Part shown: positions 22,319-34,717 of the stretch, piece after piece | Position numbering within the stretch: the first letter of the stretch is position 1 | How the letters are laid out: every line of letters starts with the position of its first letter | NCBI GenBank assembly: GCA_027405735.1 | Contig: JAPEHQ010000002.1 | Coordinates: forward strand, 3,712,177 to 3,776,176 | Source of the DNA: Mucor racemosus | Lineage: Eukaryota > Mucoromycota > Mucoromycetes > Mucorales > Mucoraceae | Direction: 5' to 3' | DNA: 64,000 nt | The notes under the pieces: model-generated | What the model was told of the DNA's origin: nothing | The model's database searches: none | The model's input: only the letters and a program-made list of their open reading frames with translations | Program-made: the position numbers and the translations under genes

Positions 22319-25300
22319 TTATAATTCATTTGAATTTACATTGTCTGAATCTTTCATTAATTCGTGATCAATTTCTTCCTCATTTTTCATATCATTGGGA
22401 GTAATTTCGTCCTTGACAAAATCACCTGTAATAAGATTGCTGCTAAGGATGCTGTCAGTTTGTTGAACGGTAGTATTTTCTTCTTGTACATCGTCATCAT
22501 CAGATGAAGAATATCCTTCTACTAAATAATTTTGATTTGATGGTAATTGCACAATGTTGGCAATGTTTCTTTCTTCCTTTTCTTTTTCTTCAGCAGCCTG
22601 CTGCTTCTTTTGGGCTTCATTTATAATTTCTTCTACTGTTCTAGTAGTTTCATCATTGTAAGGTCTTCTACGTTTATAAAACAAAAGATAGGCAGCTGTT
22701 GTCTTCACGTCTGTAGCATCTACTTTGCTAACATGTGAATCGTCAAAATTGTACCAATTTTTATCCTCGAAATTTTGAGCAAACGAGGTGTCTAATAAAC
22801 ATTAGTATGTACAATTTTCCCCTATCATGTTTATTTTACTTACAATGACCACCACCGAGTCCACCATAATGATTATCAACAGCATATAAATCATATATCA
22901 GTCTGTCTTCGTCTTTAACATTAGTATGATCTTCAATGCTCAATACACGATCAGTCAAGTCTAATTCCGAAATGGGGAAATCAATCAAAGCATCAATCTT
23001 GTCTCTCCAAGTACGTGAATGACTGAAACGCTTTAGATGAACCACCAAAATTTCAGGCATACGCCAAAGATCAAACTTTTTAGTTGCGCGTTGATGTTTT
23101 TTACATTTGGGACAATACCAGAGATCTTCTTCACTCAATTCTTCTTCCTTGGTGAATTCATTCAAACAATCAGATAGAGTTACTTGTTTCGTTTGTTGTG
23201 CAGACATATCAGTATCGTTGGGATCTCCTAAATCATGCATATCATCCCAAGCATCTGTGCAAACATCACTTTCATTATCATGATGACGAGCAGCACCAAA
23301 TAGTTGTTGAGCCTTCTTGGGCGTCCATTCTAATAAAATACCTTCTCCTTGACGAATAATTGTACTAGGAGGACAGGTTACCTTTCGCCTAGGCAAAGCA
23401 GGAGGAGGAGGAGATGGAGGAGTTGGAGCAATCAAAGGAGACAAAGGTTTACTTGTTGAGAAACGATCACTATTAATAGAGTGAAAAGATGCATTTTCCA
23501 TGGAATCACGGTCATCAGTGTCTAAACCATCTTGTTGGTTACTGGGTGCAGCAAATAATGCAGCAGCATCTTCGACCTCATCATCTTCATCATCTTCTAT
23601 CTCATCTTCCATTCCAGAAGGTAATACCAATGAATCTTCCATTTCAGTATCTTTTTCTTGTTCTTGCTCTTCTTCTTCATCAGAAGACGACTCATTTTGT
23701 TGCTTCAAGTATTCTTCGAGTTGGTTACGCTCAGCTTCGGCTCTTTCACGAAGATCTACTAATCCGTTCCAGCTTTGTACACTTGGTAATAATTCTTCAG
23801 GGCCACGAGAATAAGAACGAGGAGCAGAGAAAACTTTAACAGCAAATAGGTTACTCATAGGTTCAACCTGTTTTCCTCCAGCAGCAGTTACAGCAGCAGC
23901 AGTATGAATCAATTTTTGATTTGGAACGGTATCAATCTCCATATCATCTTTTCCATCAAAAGAAACAGTCTCTACCTCAGTAATTTGATCTTGTTGTTCT
24001 TTCACTACAGTTTCATAACCAGGAGGCTGATCATCATTCGATTCTGAAATGTCATTTTGTTGAATAGGCTCAGATTCATCTCGTTGTTGCTGTTGTTGAT
24101 CGATAAATGGATCCTGTTGGTTTTCTTTAATTTCTTCAAAAAGCTTGAATTGAGTATAGCGTTCAACGTGAGCAGACACTAAATGATAAAGCAAATCAAA
24201 TTTATTGGCATCTTTACGAGGAACAGCAAGGATAATAGGGTCGCCAAATTGGGAAATGCGTTCGCTGCTGTAAGAGTTATCACTCTTGGTAACTGTAGCG
24301 CAATAAACTGGGAATACGATCAATTGGTTTTCATCGATAGGTTGCTTTTCTTCATTATCATCTTCGGTTTGATTATAACGGTTATAAGAATATCTTGCCT
24401 TTTTCTTGGGAAGAGGAGGTACAGGGCCAGGAAGTTGATAGACATAAATGATATCAGAAGAACCGATTGTAGCGACAGGTTCATATTGAGGGAATACTTT
24501 GTAGATTTTATGACTAAAGATTTCTACGACTAATAGCTACAAATCAAAACAATGAGTTCAAAAATAACATACAATGCATACATTATAACTTACAGAATTT
24601 GGGTCTTCAACAGACATCATTTTGGCCACTTCTTTTTGCAAATGAGCAATGCTTGCTTCTTTGCTCAAGGTCACTACCATTCTTTGCAATTGTTGAGAAG
24701 GATCATAGGGTACATATACGATACTAGTTTTGCTCTTTTTCTTGATTGGAAGCGGTAATGATAAATACATGAAAGGATCAAATGTTACAGAAACCTATAG
24801 TCGAAATTAGCATACATTTTTTAATTTGATAAATGCAAATATACATTACATTTCTACATTCTTCACAAATCAATCGACTCTTGAATTGACCTTGGAATAA
24901 ATCGACAATGACAGAATCATTTCTTGCTCGATGATAATCCCAGCTTTTTTGTGCAATTTCACTATCCTTCATACCATCAAAATCAGGAAGCTCAACATAT
25001 GGCTTTTTAATGATTCGATTCAAATCTTCATGAAGGCCATCCAATAAAAATGCCAACAGTTCCTGAGTATCATGTTGTTGATATCCACTGAATGATGAAT
25101 TGAATCGACCAATAGTATATTTGAAATCTCGAGGAGCTACGTAATTAGATGTTCCACCCCATAACTTTTTCACTAATTCACCGTATGCTTCGGCAACTTG
25201 TCCCTTCATACCCAATGGATTATCTCTATTAAGATCTTTCTTATAGTTGTCAGCTAAAAACCATTTCGTTAATTGAGGTGTATTGCTGAGACATTGCAAA

Positions 25301-26316
25301 GCTGAATTCATAAAACAAGTATTTCCCAGATTTTGCAAGCCACATACACCGCGTGTATATCTTGGAGGTGTTGTCGAAGAAGATGTTGTCAAATTATTAA
25401 ATCCATTAGCGAAAACACTTGAAGCAGATGATACTGACGATGAATCACTCTTTGCAGGTTGTTCATCAGAGGGAAATTTAAAAGTGGTTTTATCTTTAAC
25501 TTCTACAACCACATGGAATGTACCAGAACGAGCAATTACTACATCCTGCTGATCTAAATCAAACAAAGTTCCTTGATTTACTACTTGAACAGATACATTG
25601 GGTACAGAGGTCATTTCTGGTTCATCCTTTAAAATCCATGCTTGAATTTCAGTATCTGATGTAAGATCAAATGCATTTTTGACAGCATTTACAAAATCAG
25701 CAATTAAACTGGTCTCGGATAATGTGATAATAGGGCAACGCGTCAATTGACTAGCATGTTGAGCTTTGCTATTTTCAATAGAATACAGCTTGAATTGGGG
25801 AGGATACATTTCGATTGTTTTCCCATCGTCATTTGTAATAACTAATCTTTGAATAGGCTCTGAATCATCTTTCGAACCATACCTAGTATCAGAGAACGGT
25901 GAGCAAGAATAAATAAATTTTTTCTTTTAAAAAATATGTTACCACGCAACTAGCTCTGTCCAAGCTATCTCTGGTACAGCAAACACATCTTCATCGAGCT
26001 CTAAATCTTCCGCAAGTTTGCCATTTTTGAGTATGGTACGATTATCGATAGGACCTGGGGGGCTTTTTTCGCCAATACGTCTACTTTCGGGTTGAATGCT
26101 ACTCATGCGAGAGCAATATTTAGTCCAACGGGTATACCAAGATTCTGAAACAAGACACCAAGTTTTACCATCTTGCAAATTTTGTTCCTGTAATTGCTTT
26201 ATTATCTTGACTTGATCTTTAGGGTCTGTTTGGTCTTCTTGTTGTTCTTCGTTAATACTTGATTCTCTAGCTCGTTTTGTTGAAATTGGACTTTTATCCA
26301 TTTCGGAATCTGACAT
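22319..26316 (-). CDS. UBP12: DUSP-USP ubiquitin carboxyl-terminal hydrolase (Ubp12/USP4-11-15 type)
   Basis: Cysteine protease that removes ubiquitin from proteins. Five exons on the minus strand: 25943-26316, 24850-25882, 24594-24794, 22844-24536 and 22319-22791. Phases close to 1257 residues, close to yeast Ubp12 (1254). Residues of about 50-127 form a DUSP domain ([25 protein letters not shown]). The Cys box is [13 protein letters not shown] with the nucleophile at about Cys314. The His box is [12 protein letters not shown] with His1100, and WYNFDDS supplies the third catalytic residue near Asp1117. Zinc-binding pairs CEEC and CPKC are present. Between the boxes lies a long acidic, glutamine-rich insert (about 640-900), and the C-terminus is acidic ([12 protein letters not shown]). 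The DUSP plus split USP architecture supports the assignment. Confidence 0.94.
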
Positions 26317-27589
26317 ACTGTTTATGAAAAAGTTTTATAAAATATGCGAAATGAAAAAGAAACAAAAAGAAGATTTTTTCCCTTTCTTTGTTTTAAATTT
26401 ATTGTTAAATATAATGAGGTTGTTGATGATGTTGAGGATTTCGTAATTAAACCCCAGCATCAGAATATTGATTAGTTGTTTGCTGATAAATTGATTGTTT
26501 TTCTAAAATATGATGGTCTAGTAATCAAAGCTCTCATTCAATTTAGTAATAGGAGTTTATTTTGACTTGATATAAAAGACAACTAATTTTTTTTCTAAAG
26601 CAAATCCAAGTAGTCAACAAAAGAGTAATAAATAATCTGGTTCAGCGTTACTTTTGCTCGTTCTTACTCATGAGTTATAAGAGGAACGTTATCGATATTT
26701 GCTGATATCATACAATCATGATTCATAATTAGGGAGCAAATACCACAACCGTCGAGAATACATACATCGCAATATGATGAAAAACACCATATCATTTCTT
26801 TAAAGGATTTATTTGGTATTGTGTACTTTTTTCAAAAAATATAATTTGTAAAAAAACTACTTTTAAGCATTTGAGCTACTCATTCATATCTTTTTTTCTA
26901 CTTCTGTTAGTGAATTTGGCTTAAATATCGTGTTCAAAGGCGGCAACACTAGGATGAAATTTTTAGAGGCCATTTGCGGCAAATGAATTTATAAACTTGA
27001 TTGTCAAAAACTACCTAAAATAAAAGCAGTTTTCTTGGATTCGTGCAACAAATTATTAATCAACTTGCTATGTTATTATATGCTATTTGTAGCCCTTGGG
27101 TTTTTTGATTTGTAAATAATGTTAAAATACACACTTTCGGGAGAAAATGTTATATAAATTTTTCAAAACTCGAGTTTTCGCAAAGGGCAAGGTCAAAAAA
27201 TGGTAAATTATTTCTTATACGCATTACGCTGTCAAAAATAAACGTTTTTCTACGAACCACAAATTAAATAGTAGCTTAAAATGCGAGCTTTTTATTTTGC
27301 TAGTATTACGAGCTACTTAATTTCCACATTGATAGAAATATACAAGCCTTAGACTTTTTTTATGTGTTTTACGGACTTTATTGTCTGAAAAATGCATTTT
27401 TCTACTTTTACAGTTAGTTATTTATTCTTGAAAGTAATAAAATAAGTTCTATTATCATTGTTTTATAAGTATCGCAAACTTTTGAGCGGTCATATCTCAT
27501 CGATGAAATAAGTTATACACCCTTGAATGACATTACCATCATCGCAAAAGTGTTTTCTATTTGAAGATCTGATTTTATGGAAAAAATTT
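26317..27589 (+). other. UBP12 upstream region and anonymous spacer
   Basis: Contains the UBP12 promoter near 26317-26600. The remainder is AT-rich without a readable gene or a repeat matched within the window. Confidence 0.35.
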
Positions 27590-28334
27590 GGAGTGTAACA
27601 TTTCCGGACCACAAATTCTTATATTAGCAACCTTTGTTTTTCTTAGTTGGTCCCTTTTCTATAACTAACCTCATATTAAATACATTTTAGGATATACCTT
27701 AAATCTTGAACATTTCTGAACAGATATTAATTAGTTGTCTTATCCTAACCGTTCCTAAATTTATCCTATATCTCGCAAAAGACTCAAAAACAGGTAAAAT
27801 TCATTTTTTTTTTTTTTTTTTTTTTTTTGAAAACTGGGTCTCACTTTTTTCCTTGCCCTTCTTTTTTTTTTGACTGAATAACATTAAGAAAAAATTACAT
27901 ATCAATGTACCCCAGATTTTCAACTTTAATTGAAAAACAAGTACCCAAAAATATCCTATTTTTTGCGTTTGGTATTGATTTTTCAGTAGTAATGTTTCAG
28001 ATTTTTACACGTATCTCACTGCTAAAAATTTAAAATTTCGAGGCTTCATATTTCTACAAAATATAAAGCTATACTAATCATTTTTGATAATAAAATTTAC
28101 TTGTTTTAAACTACTCTATATTTTATTTTAGTATAAAAAGAATCTGAGCACTTTTATTTTTTCATTTTTTTTGATAATTTTGTAGTAGATTCCAAAATAT
28201 TCATTAAATTGGGTAACGCTTTTTTTTACATTCATGCCATCAATTTCGTTAAGCTCTCTCGGACTCAATTTAGTTTTCTTCACAATATTAATTTTTTGTG
28301 GAGATGTCTTCAAAAACGTCTTCAAAGAGGTATC

Positions 28335-29203
28335 TGATTTATCGAGACTTTGTAAATTAAAATCAACGCAAAAAGTACCGTTTATTAGAATGAATTGAAT
28401 ATTGGTTTATATAGTTATTGGGATTGTGCAATAAGGCTTAATAAACAGGGGTCCATTAGATGTAAAAATAGAGGTTATTGTCGGTTTTCGAGGATATTAA
28501 ACAGCCAATTTTGAAGCCAATTCCATTTCTAACTCATATTGAAATGTAATTCTTATAAATAGTCTTTTAAACCAAGACCTAGAAGCTCTTGGTTCTTTCT
28601 TTTACCATTAGTTTTTCTAGTAATAAAGCCTACGTTCTCCATGATAAATGTTACTAGTCTTTATTATTATTCTTTCTATAAATAAGATTGTATGTGATCT
28701 ATCAGAATTACAACATTCGATATATAGACGAGCTCCGACAAATCTAGCAGATCTTATCTATCCAGTAACTGGTTCCTGTCACCCAGGAAGTAATAATGAA
28801 ACATAACTTATAGCAATATTACCACTGAAACATAATATGTTATATCCATACACATTAATAATAATATCTATTGTCACATCTAATGGATCCCTGTCCATTA
28901 GATCTTATCACACAATTCCAATAACTATATAAACCCATATTTAATTCATTCTAATAAACGGTATTTTTTACGTTGATTTTAATTTACAAAGTCTCGATAA
29001 ATCAGTATGTATCCACAAACTCTCAGTTATTATTAATTGTTGATAAATGTTTATAGATATAATATGTTATATTTCAGTGGTAATATTGCTACAGTATAAG
29101 TTATGTTTTATTATTAGTTCCTAGATGACAGGAACCAGCTACTAAACAATAGGACTTGCCTAGATACTGTCTATATTTGGAATATTGTAATTCTGATAGA
29201 TCA
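28335..29203 (-). mobile_element. Outer family A LTR, minus orientation, containing further insertions
   Basis: Starts TGATTTATCGAGACTTTG and ends CTGATAGATCA, the reverse complement of family A ends. Flanks GTATC (28330-28334) and GTACC (29204-29208) agree at four of five bases. Its middle is interrupted at about 28490-29010, and a forward family A LTR sits inside it. One LTR nested in another of the same family in opposite orientation makes a local hairpin possible. Confidence 0.7.
28695..29004 (+). mobile_element. Solo LTR, family A, uninterrupted, 310 bp
   Basis: TGATCTATCAGAATTAC...TCTCGATAAATCA with a perfect duplication GTATG at 28690-28694 and 29005-29009. It carries a TATA-like ACTATATAAACCC and an AATAAACGG site. 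This copy is the empty-site reference for both DNA transposons in the 16016 LTR. Confidence 0.9.
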
Positions 29204-29384
29204 GTACCTTCGCTTCAAGCTTCAATATTTCCCTGTATACCCTCATCCCAAACTCTGAATCTGAAAAAGATTTCGACAAACATCTCACTTCCTTTACAAA
29301 AAATGCCGCTAGAAGGTTCATGAATGACTCAATCGATAGGTAACTGCTTTTTGCATCATTTCAATTACTTATATAAAAACTGGT

Positions 29385-29660
29385 AATTATAAAAGTATGT
29401 ATAATATTGGCTTGATTTGAATGAATGAATAAAATCTTGCTAGTCTATTTAGTTTCTAAAAAGTATTTGCTTCTGTTTAATGACCAACAGGCAACAACCA
29501 AGAAGAGGAAAACGAGATGTCGTCTTGCGTACCACTACCAACTATCAAAGGTACACCTCAATCATTGCTTCTTAATTGATTTTACTAATATTGTAAAAAT
29601 CAATTTTTATAGGTCAATAGTAAAGGTGTATTCAATTCAAAATGCTTGAAGCAATTTAAT
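29385..29660 (+). repeat. Repeat pair member with exon-like segment, copy 1
   Basis: Closely related to 32950-33210. Both contain AAGAAGAGGAAAAC followed by AGATGT, TCACTACCAAC- or CCACTACCAAC-like sequence, a possible donor after CTATCAAAG and an acceptor TTTTTATAG about 85 bases later. In the second copy a frame reads QQRRGKQDVVLYITTNNYQR. This may be another captured host exon; I do not recognise it. Confidence 0.5.
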
Positions 29661-29959
29661 CATGCTAATGGACATGGTTTACTATCTCTTGCTCATTACG
29701 TTGCTATATTTGATTTCAATATTTTGTTTATACTGCTAATCGGCTCGTTCGTCCATTATTAGAGTTAACTCACTATCCTTGATTAGCGTATCTATAATAA
29801 TAACGGCCCGTTATTAGCTCATGGTGTGCAAATTTATTAAAAGGGGTTGTTGTCTAACCACAAATTTATCTGATTCAACTGCTGATGCCAAACTAGCATT
29901 AAATTAGTTGGGTTGTTGACTCGCAATAAAGTAAGTCGTTTTATCAATTACAATGTTGG
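29661..29959 (+). other. Anonymous AT-rich spacer
   Basis: No gene and no matched repeat. A CGGCTCGTTCG segment and a CGGCCCGTTATTAG segment stand out only by base composition. Confidence 0.3.
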
Positions 29960-32020
29960 CATTCAATTTATTTCAGTTAAATTGAACAGATGGAGATATT
30001 ATGGTTTATGCAGTTATCTACTGTATAAACACAAAAAAATAATCCAAATTGTGATGCTTCGTCGACCTGTACGAGAATTTTTGTGGTGATACTTAGTGGC
30101 TTAAGTGTAATTCAGGCATTCAATTGTCAAACGTATCAAATAATCAAGATGAACTTGGTTGATTGATACAACGGATAATAAATGCAATGTAATTTATTGA
30201 ATGGGTGAATGTAAATTTATTGTATAAAGCAACACAACTTACTTGTGAATGAAAATACTAAATATTATGATTACAATCAATGGGTTCAAAAAGCATAGTT
30301 AAGTGAAATCATTGCCACTGAATCGTATAATTTGATACGCAGAAAATTATTGAAGCATTTATTCTTTTTTTTTGACAATGCTACAAACCATCATCGTTCA
30401 ATATAACTGAATATCAATGAATCAGAGAAAATACAACTGGTAAAAAACTGATATTCAATGTACACCGGAGGTCAAGATTGACAAAAGATGCATTTATTGT
30501 GTACTGGAAATTACAACATTTTGATGGATAGAAATTACAAGGCCAAGATGTTGTATTTGCCTCAGGATTTTTAAAAGGGTTTGAAAGCATACTTCATAAA
30601 ACTTACTTAGATGTTAAGTACTCACCATATGCTATTATTAGTATCATCTTGTTTTTTTATTTAATTACTACTGTATTATTAAAAATCAAACTTTTTATAG
30701 CTTATAGCAATGGTAATGGGATGTTTCTGATTATAGATCGACATTTATCATAATAAAGCAGGCTAATAATACGTTTTTTGATACTACTATAGTAGATGGA
30801 ACCAGTCAATTTAATTTATGGAGTCTGAATGCAAATACCGAGGAACCATTTATAAGTACTACTTAAGTTGGTTCTGGTAAAGCATAGAATAAATTGACTT
30901 GGGACAAAGAGAATAAAAAGGCGGCAATAGGTTCCAGTGATGGCTATGTTTACATTTATAATAATACTGGAGAGGTAAGACTAAAACCCAATGTAAATCA
31001 CCTCTAAAGCAATAATTATAAAGACTATATTATTATCATCAAATAAACTACCACACAACATTAAAATGTATAAATGTTTGCAGTAATAAGCTTGAATCAA
31101 GTGGTTACAGCATCGTAAATTCTTGAAAAAGTTCTCAAGTATTATAAAATCTCTTATTTTTAAGATTTACTAGGCTTATAGACGGAATATTAATTTGGAA
31201 AATTATTCTTGTCCAGATCATCAATTTTGACATTTTTAAATTTTTTTTTCTGATTTTGCAAATCTAGAGTCAATTATACTACCAATTACAAAAACAAAAA
31301 ATATACACATATACAAAATTTAGCGCTCTATTTGCTGAATAAAAAATAACAAACCTTTTTATTGCAAAATATTACATGAAAATCCTTTAAACAAAAATCC
31401 GTTTTTTGGACAAAAGTACAAATTTTCATTAATTAACATTTAATATTAAGCCTTTATATAATGAGTATTAGTCATGGCTATAATTTTCTCTCACAATATA
31501 GTACATTTAAACGTTGATTTTGGTATCATAATTTGAGTTTTCTGTTTTTTGATCAAAATCATGAGTGTTGATAAGGGTAAAATGAGCCCCAAAAATGTCC
31601 GCTATAAAGTCTGATTTTTCAGACCCTGCATGGTTAAAGATAAAAAAAGTTAAAAAAAGAAACGCATTTTTATTTAAAACTTAGATATATACCATAGTAT
31701 GAGACTTAGCTGTTCAATCTTGCCATGCTCAATTACGGCGTCGCTCTACGGGATCGTTTTTGCAATTTTTTAATGAATGTATGATATGACAGACAGTGTT
31801 TCTGGTAGAAACTGCATGTTTTTATGATAACAGATATTACCTATTTTGTTTAGTTTATGGTTGATGCGTTGTAATGCTGCTTTTACATTGGCTGAAATAT
31901 GCAATTTAGCAGGATCTTAATTGCGCTAAATAATGTAAAGCCTTGAAAATCCTTTTCTACGTGTGTTGTTTCTCTCTTTTTGTTTTCATAATCCAAGGAT
32001 ATATTCACCGTTTCATAAGC
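29960..32020 (+). mobile_element. Degenerate family M element, plus orientation
   Basis: Reverse-orientation relative of 2470-4480, sharing CAACCATCATCGTTCAATAT-like sequence near 30385, the dynein-like exon at 30708-30974, TCTTGTCCAGATCATC near 31207 and TTAAACGTTGATTTTGG near 31506. No intact frame of useful length. The end near 32020 is approximate. Confidence 0.6.
30708..30974 (+). pseudogene. Dynein intermediate chain WD-repeat fragment, copy 2
   Basis: An exon-like block of 267 bases between an acceptor (CTTATAG) and a donor (GAGGTAAGA). It reads WDVSDYRSTF, then QFNLWSLNANTEEP, then KKAAIGSSDGYVYIYNNTGE. It keeps the TAA and TAG stops seen in copy 1 at the same codons and has one extra in-frame codon. 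The likeness to the last WD repeats of cytoplasmic dynein intermediate chain is from family knowledge; an alignment would be needed to prove it. Confidence 0.6.
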
Positions 32021-32376
32021 CATATCAGCACTACGGCCGAACAACTATGCTTCTCATTGGAATAATGATCTGAACAGATGTGCAGAATAAAACATTTTGT
32101 GCAGATCAGGCAGCTCAGGTGAGCAGATCAATGAGATCAAGGTTTTTTAGCCAATTTACTAAAGTATATCAATCATAATATAATCAATAACGAAGATAAT
32201 TTGAGCGGTTTAAAGCAGATGTGAGTTACTCTGATTCAATAGAATTGGCTTATTGACGAGATATATCAATTTGAGATTTGGGGTTTGAAAGAGTTCTGCC
32301 CTTGTTCTACTTCTGGGGACCAAATGGGAACAACGACAACAACCTGTCTGGCAACAATAAAAGTATTTACGCCTTT
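32021..32376 (+). other. Anonymous spacer before LTR-C
   Basis: Contains CACTACGGCCGAACAA near 32030, whose reverse complement TCGGCCGTAG recurs near 35930. They could be ends of an element with inverted termini, but I could not pair them into one unit. No gene is seen. Confidence 0.3.
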
Positions 32377-32648
32377 TGTAATGAGTCAAACATTTCAGTT
32401 TCATTCATGCAAAACCTTGCCTCATTCCTTATATAAATACTACAAGGAAATCATTACATGATCCCTTGCAGATTTATCTGTCTTGTTACACTCCCTTTAC
32501 TTTTATTTATTCACTAATAAATATCTAATTTACAAATAAGAACACCAACCTTCATCAATCCAGTGATCACCAATTTATAATAGCAAGAATAATATCTATA
32601 AGCATATTATCCACCTTTGTTGTTTGTCCAAAATTATAGATCATTACA
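32377..32648 (+). mobile_element. Solo LTR, family C, 272 bp
   Basis: TGTAATGAGTCAAACATT...TAGATCATTACA with a perfect 5-bp duplication CCTTT at 32372-32376 and 32649-32653. The termini form the usual TG...CA and the copy matches 15657-15931 in reverse. Confidence 0.88.
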
Positions 32649-33199
32649 CCTTTGTAAATTCCTGTTTGTAACACACAAAATCTTTTTTCTTTCCTACTCT
32701 TTCCTCAGCTCTTTTATTCACGTATAAAACTACAACAAAAAGATTAATATTTTCTTATAAACTGAAATCAAGTAGCAAATACAAATACATGTTTTCCCTA
32801 TTGCTTATTTGGAAGCAAATTATTAACTGTTAATGCTAGGACACGTTATAATATCTTTCTTGAACAAAAAAAGCATCCAGGACTTAAACATTTTGTTCCA
32901 TTATCCACGTTATAATCAATGCTTTTTTGGTCGAAATTCGATAACTACCTGGAGAAAAACTGGTGATTATAAAAGTATTATGTATAGTATTGACTTGATT
33001 TGAATGAATGAATAAACTCATGTTAGTCGATTTAGTTTCAAAAAAGCATTTATTTCTATTTAGTGGCCAACAACAGCAAAGAAGAGGAAAACAAGATGTT
33101 GTCTTGTATATCACTACCAACAACTATCAAAGGTTAACCATGATTATTACTTATTAGCTTGTTATTAATAATTGATTTACAAATATATCAATTTTATAG
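32649..33199 (+). repeat. Spacer plus repeat pair member with exon-like segment, copy 2
   Basis: 32654-32945 is anonymous. 32950-33199 is the partner of 29385-29660 and leads through an intact intron-like segment (AGGTTAACC...TTTTATAG) straight into the dynein-like exon at 33200. In this copy the two captured exons are adjacent, so the repeat may preserve two consecutive exons and the intron of one host gene. Confidence 0.5.
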
Positions 33200-33321
33200 G
33201 TTAAAAGTAAGTTTGTTCTGGTAAAGAATTGAATAAATTGGTTTGGGAGAAAGAGGAGAGTAAAACGGCGGCAATAGGTCCCAGTGATGATGGCCATGCT
33301 TATGTGTATGATGCTCGAGGG
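33200..33321 (+). pseudogene. Dynein-like WD-repeat fragment, copy 3
   Basis: Shortened exon reading SGKELNKLVWEKEE, then AAIGPSDDGHAYVYDARG, then a GT donor. Where copies 1 and 2 have a TAG stop this copy has TTG (Leu), so it branches from an earlier, less damaged state. The 5' half of the exon (the WNLN block) is missing. Confidence 0.55.
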
Positions 33322-34717
33322 GTAAGACTAAAACTTAATGTAAATCACCTCTAACGCAATAATTATAAAGTAAGACTATATTATCATCAAATACACTACC
33401 ACACAATATTAACATTTATAAATATTTACAGTAATAAGCTTGAATCAAGTGGTTACAGCATCGTAAATTCTTGAAAAAGTTCTCAAGTATTATAAAATCT
33501 CTTATTTTTAAGACTTACAAGGCTTATAGGCGGAATATTAATTTGGAAAATTATTCTTGTCCAGATCATCAATTTTGACATTTTTAAATTTTTTTTTTGG
33601 TTTTGCAAATCTAGAGTTAATTATACTACTAATTATAAAAACAAAAAATTACGAGCATATACAGAATTTAGCGCTCTATTTGCTCAATAAAAAATAACAA
33701 ACATTTTTATTTTAAAATATGACATGAAAATCCTTTAACCAAAAATCCGTTTTTTGGGCAAAAATACAAAGTTTTATTACTTAACATTTAATATTAAACT
33801 TTTATAAAATGTGTATTAGTCATAGCTACAATTTTCTCTCACATTGTAGTATATTTAAACGTTGATTTTGGTATCAAAATTTGGTTTTTCTGTTTTTTGA
33901 TAAAAATCATGAGCGTTGATAAGGGTAAAATGAGTCACCGAAAATGTCCGCTAAAAAGTCTGATTTTTCAGACCATACGTGGTTAAGTATAAAGAAAGTT
34001 AAAAAAATGAAACGCTTTTTTATTTAAAACTTAGATATACCATAGTAATAAGAGACTTAGCCGATCGATCTTGCTATACTCAATTACGGCGTCGCTCTGC
34101 GGGCTCGCTTTTGCAATTTTTTAATGAATATATGATATGACAGACGACGGGGTTTCTGGTAGAAAAATGTATGTTTTTATGATAACAGATATTGCCTATT
34201 TTATTTAGTTTCTGGTTGATGAGCTGTAATGCTGCTTTTACATTGGCTAAAATGAGCAATTTATCAGGGTTTTAATTGGGAGTAAATAATGTAAAGCCTT
34301 GAAAATCTTTTTCTATGTGTGTTGTTTCTCTCTTTTTGCTTTCATATTCCAAGGATATATTCACCGGTTTGATAACGCATATCAGACTATCAAGCTGGTA
34401 TCCTTTTTTTGTATCTGAATACGCATTCTAACATAAGGGACTAATGTTTTTAATATAGGTAGCAGTCGTTATATTAGAGACTGATACTTTCATTTAACTG
34501 CATTTTAAAATCAAATATCATTATTTAATACTGTATTGTTGGACGTATTTCTTGATTACCAGATCAAATGGAAGGCAATGATATTTATATCTACTCGAGG
34601 AAAAGCTAGAGCTGACTACCAACCCATAATGAAATGTTCCAGAAAAGTGATAAAATTTTAAATGATATAGAAACAAAAAAAAAAAGAATAATCTTATGTC
34701 TTTTCTAATAACCATAG
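33322..34717 (+). mobile_element. Degenerate family M element, second plus-strand copy
   Basis: Matches 30975-32020 (intron and 3' part of family M) and, further on, the reverse complement of 1880-2230 (ATCAAGCTGGTAT, ACATAAGGGACTAATG, GGACGTATTTCTTGATTACC). It is interrupted at 34718 by a family D LTR and resumes at 35202. Confidence 0.6.

Larger units (their letters stand above)
27590..29380 (+). mobile_element. Diverged long-inverted-repeat-family copy split by LTRs
   Basis: 27590-28334 aligns with about 120-930 of the window (GGAGTGTAACATTTC, CTAACCTCATATTAAATAC, GTTAAGCTCTCTCGGACTC). After an insertion at 28335-29203 the same family resumes (ACCTTCGCTTCAAGC, CCCTGTATACCCTCATCCCA, CTCAATCGATAGGTAAC), matching about 925-1130. 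The interruption is therefore younger than this copy. On the minus strand 28128-28325 still reads SPQKINIVKKTKLSPRELNE, a relative of the 104-codon frame. Confidence 0.72.

Noticed and set aside
23489..23839. Plus-strand serine-rich and histidine-rich frames
   Set aside because: They are opposite the acidic insert of UBP12 and lack their own signals.
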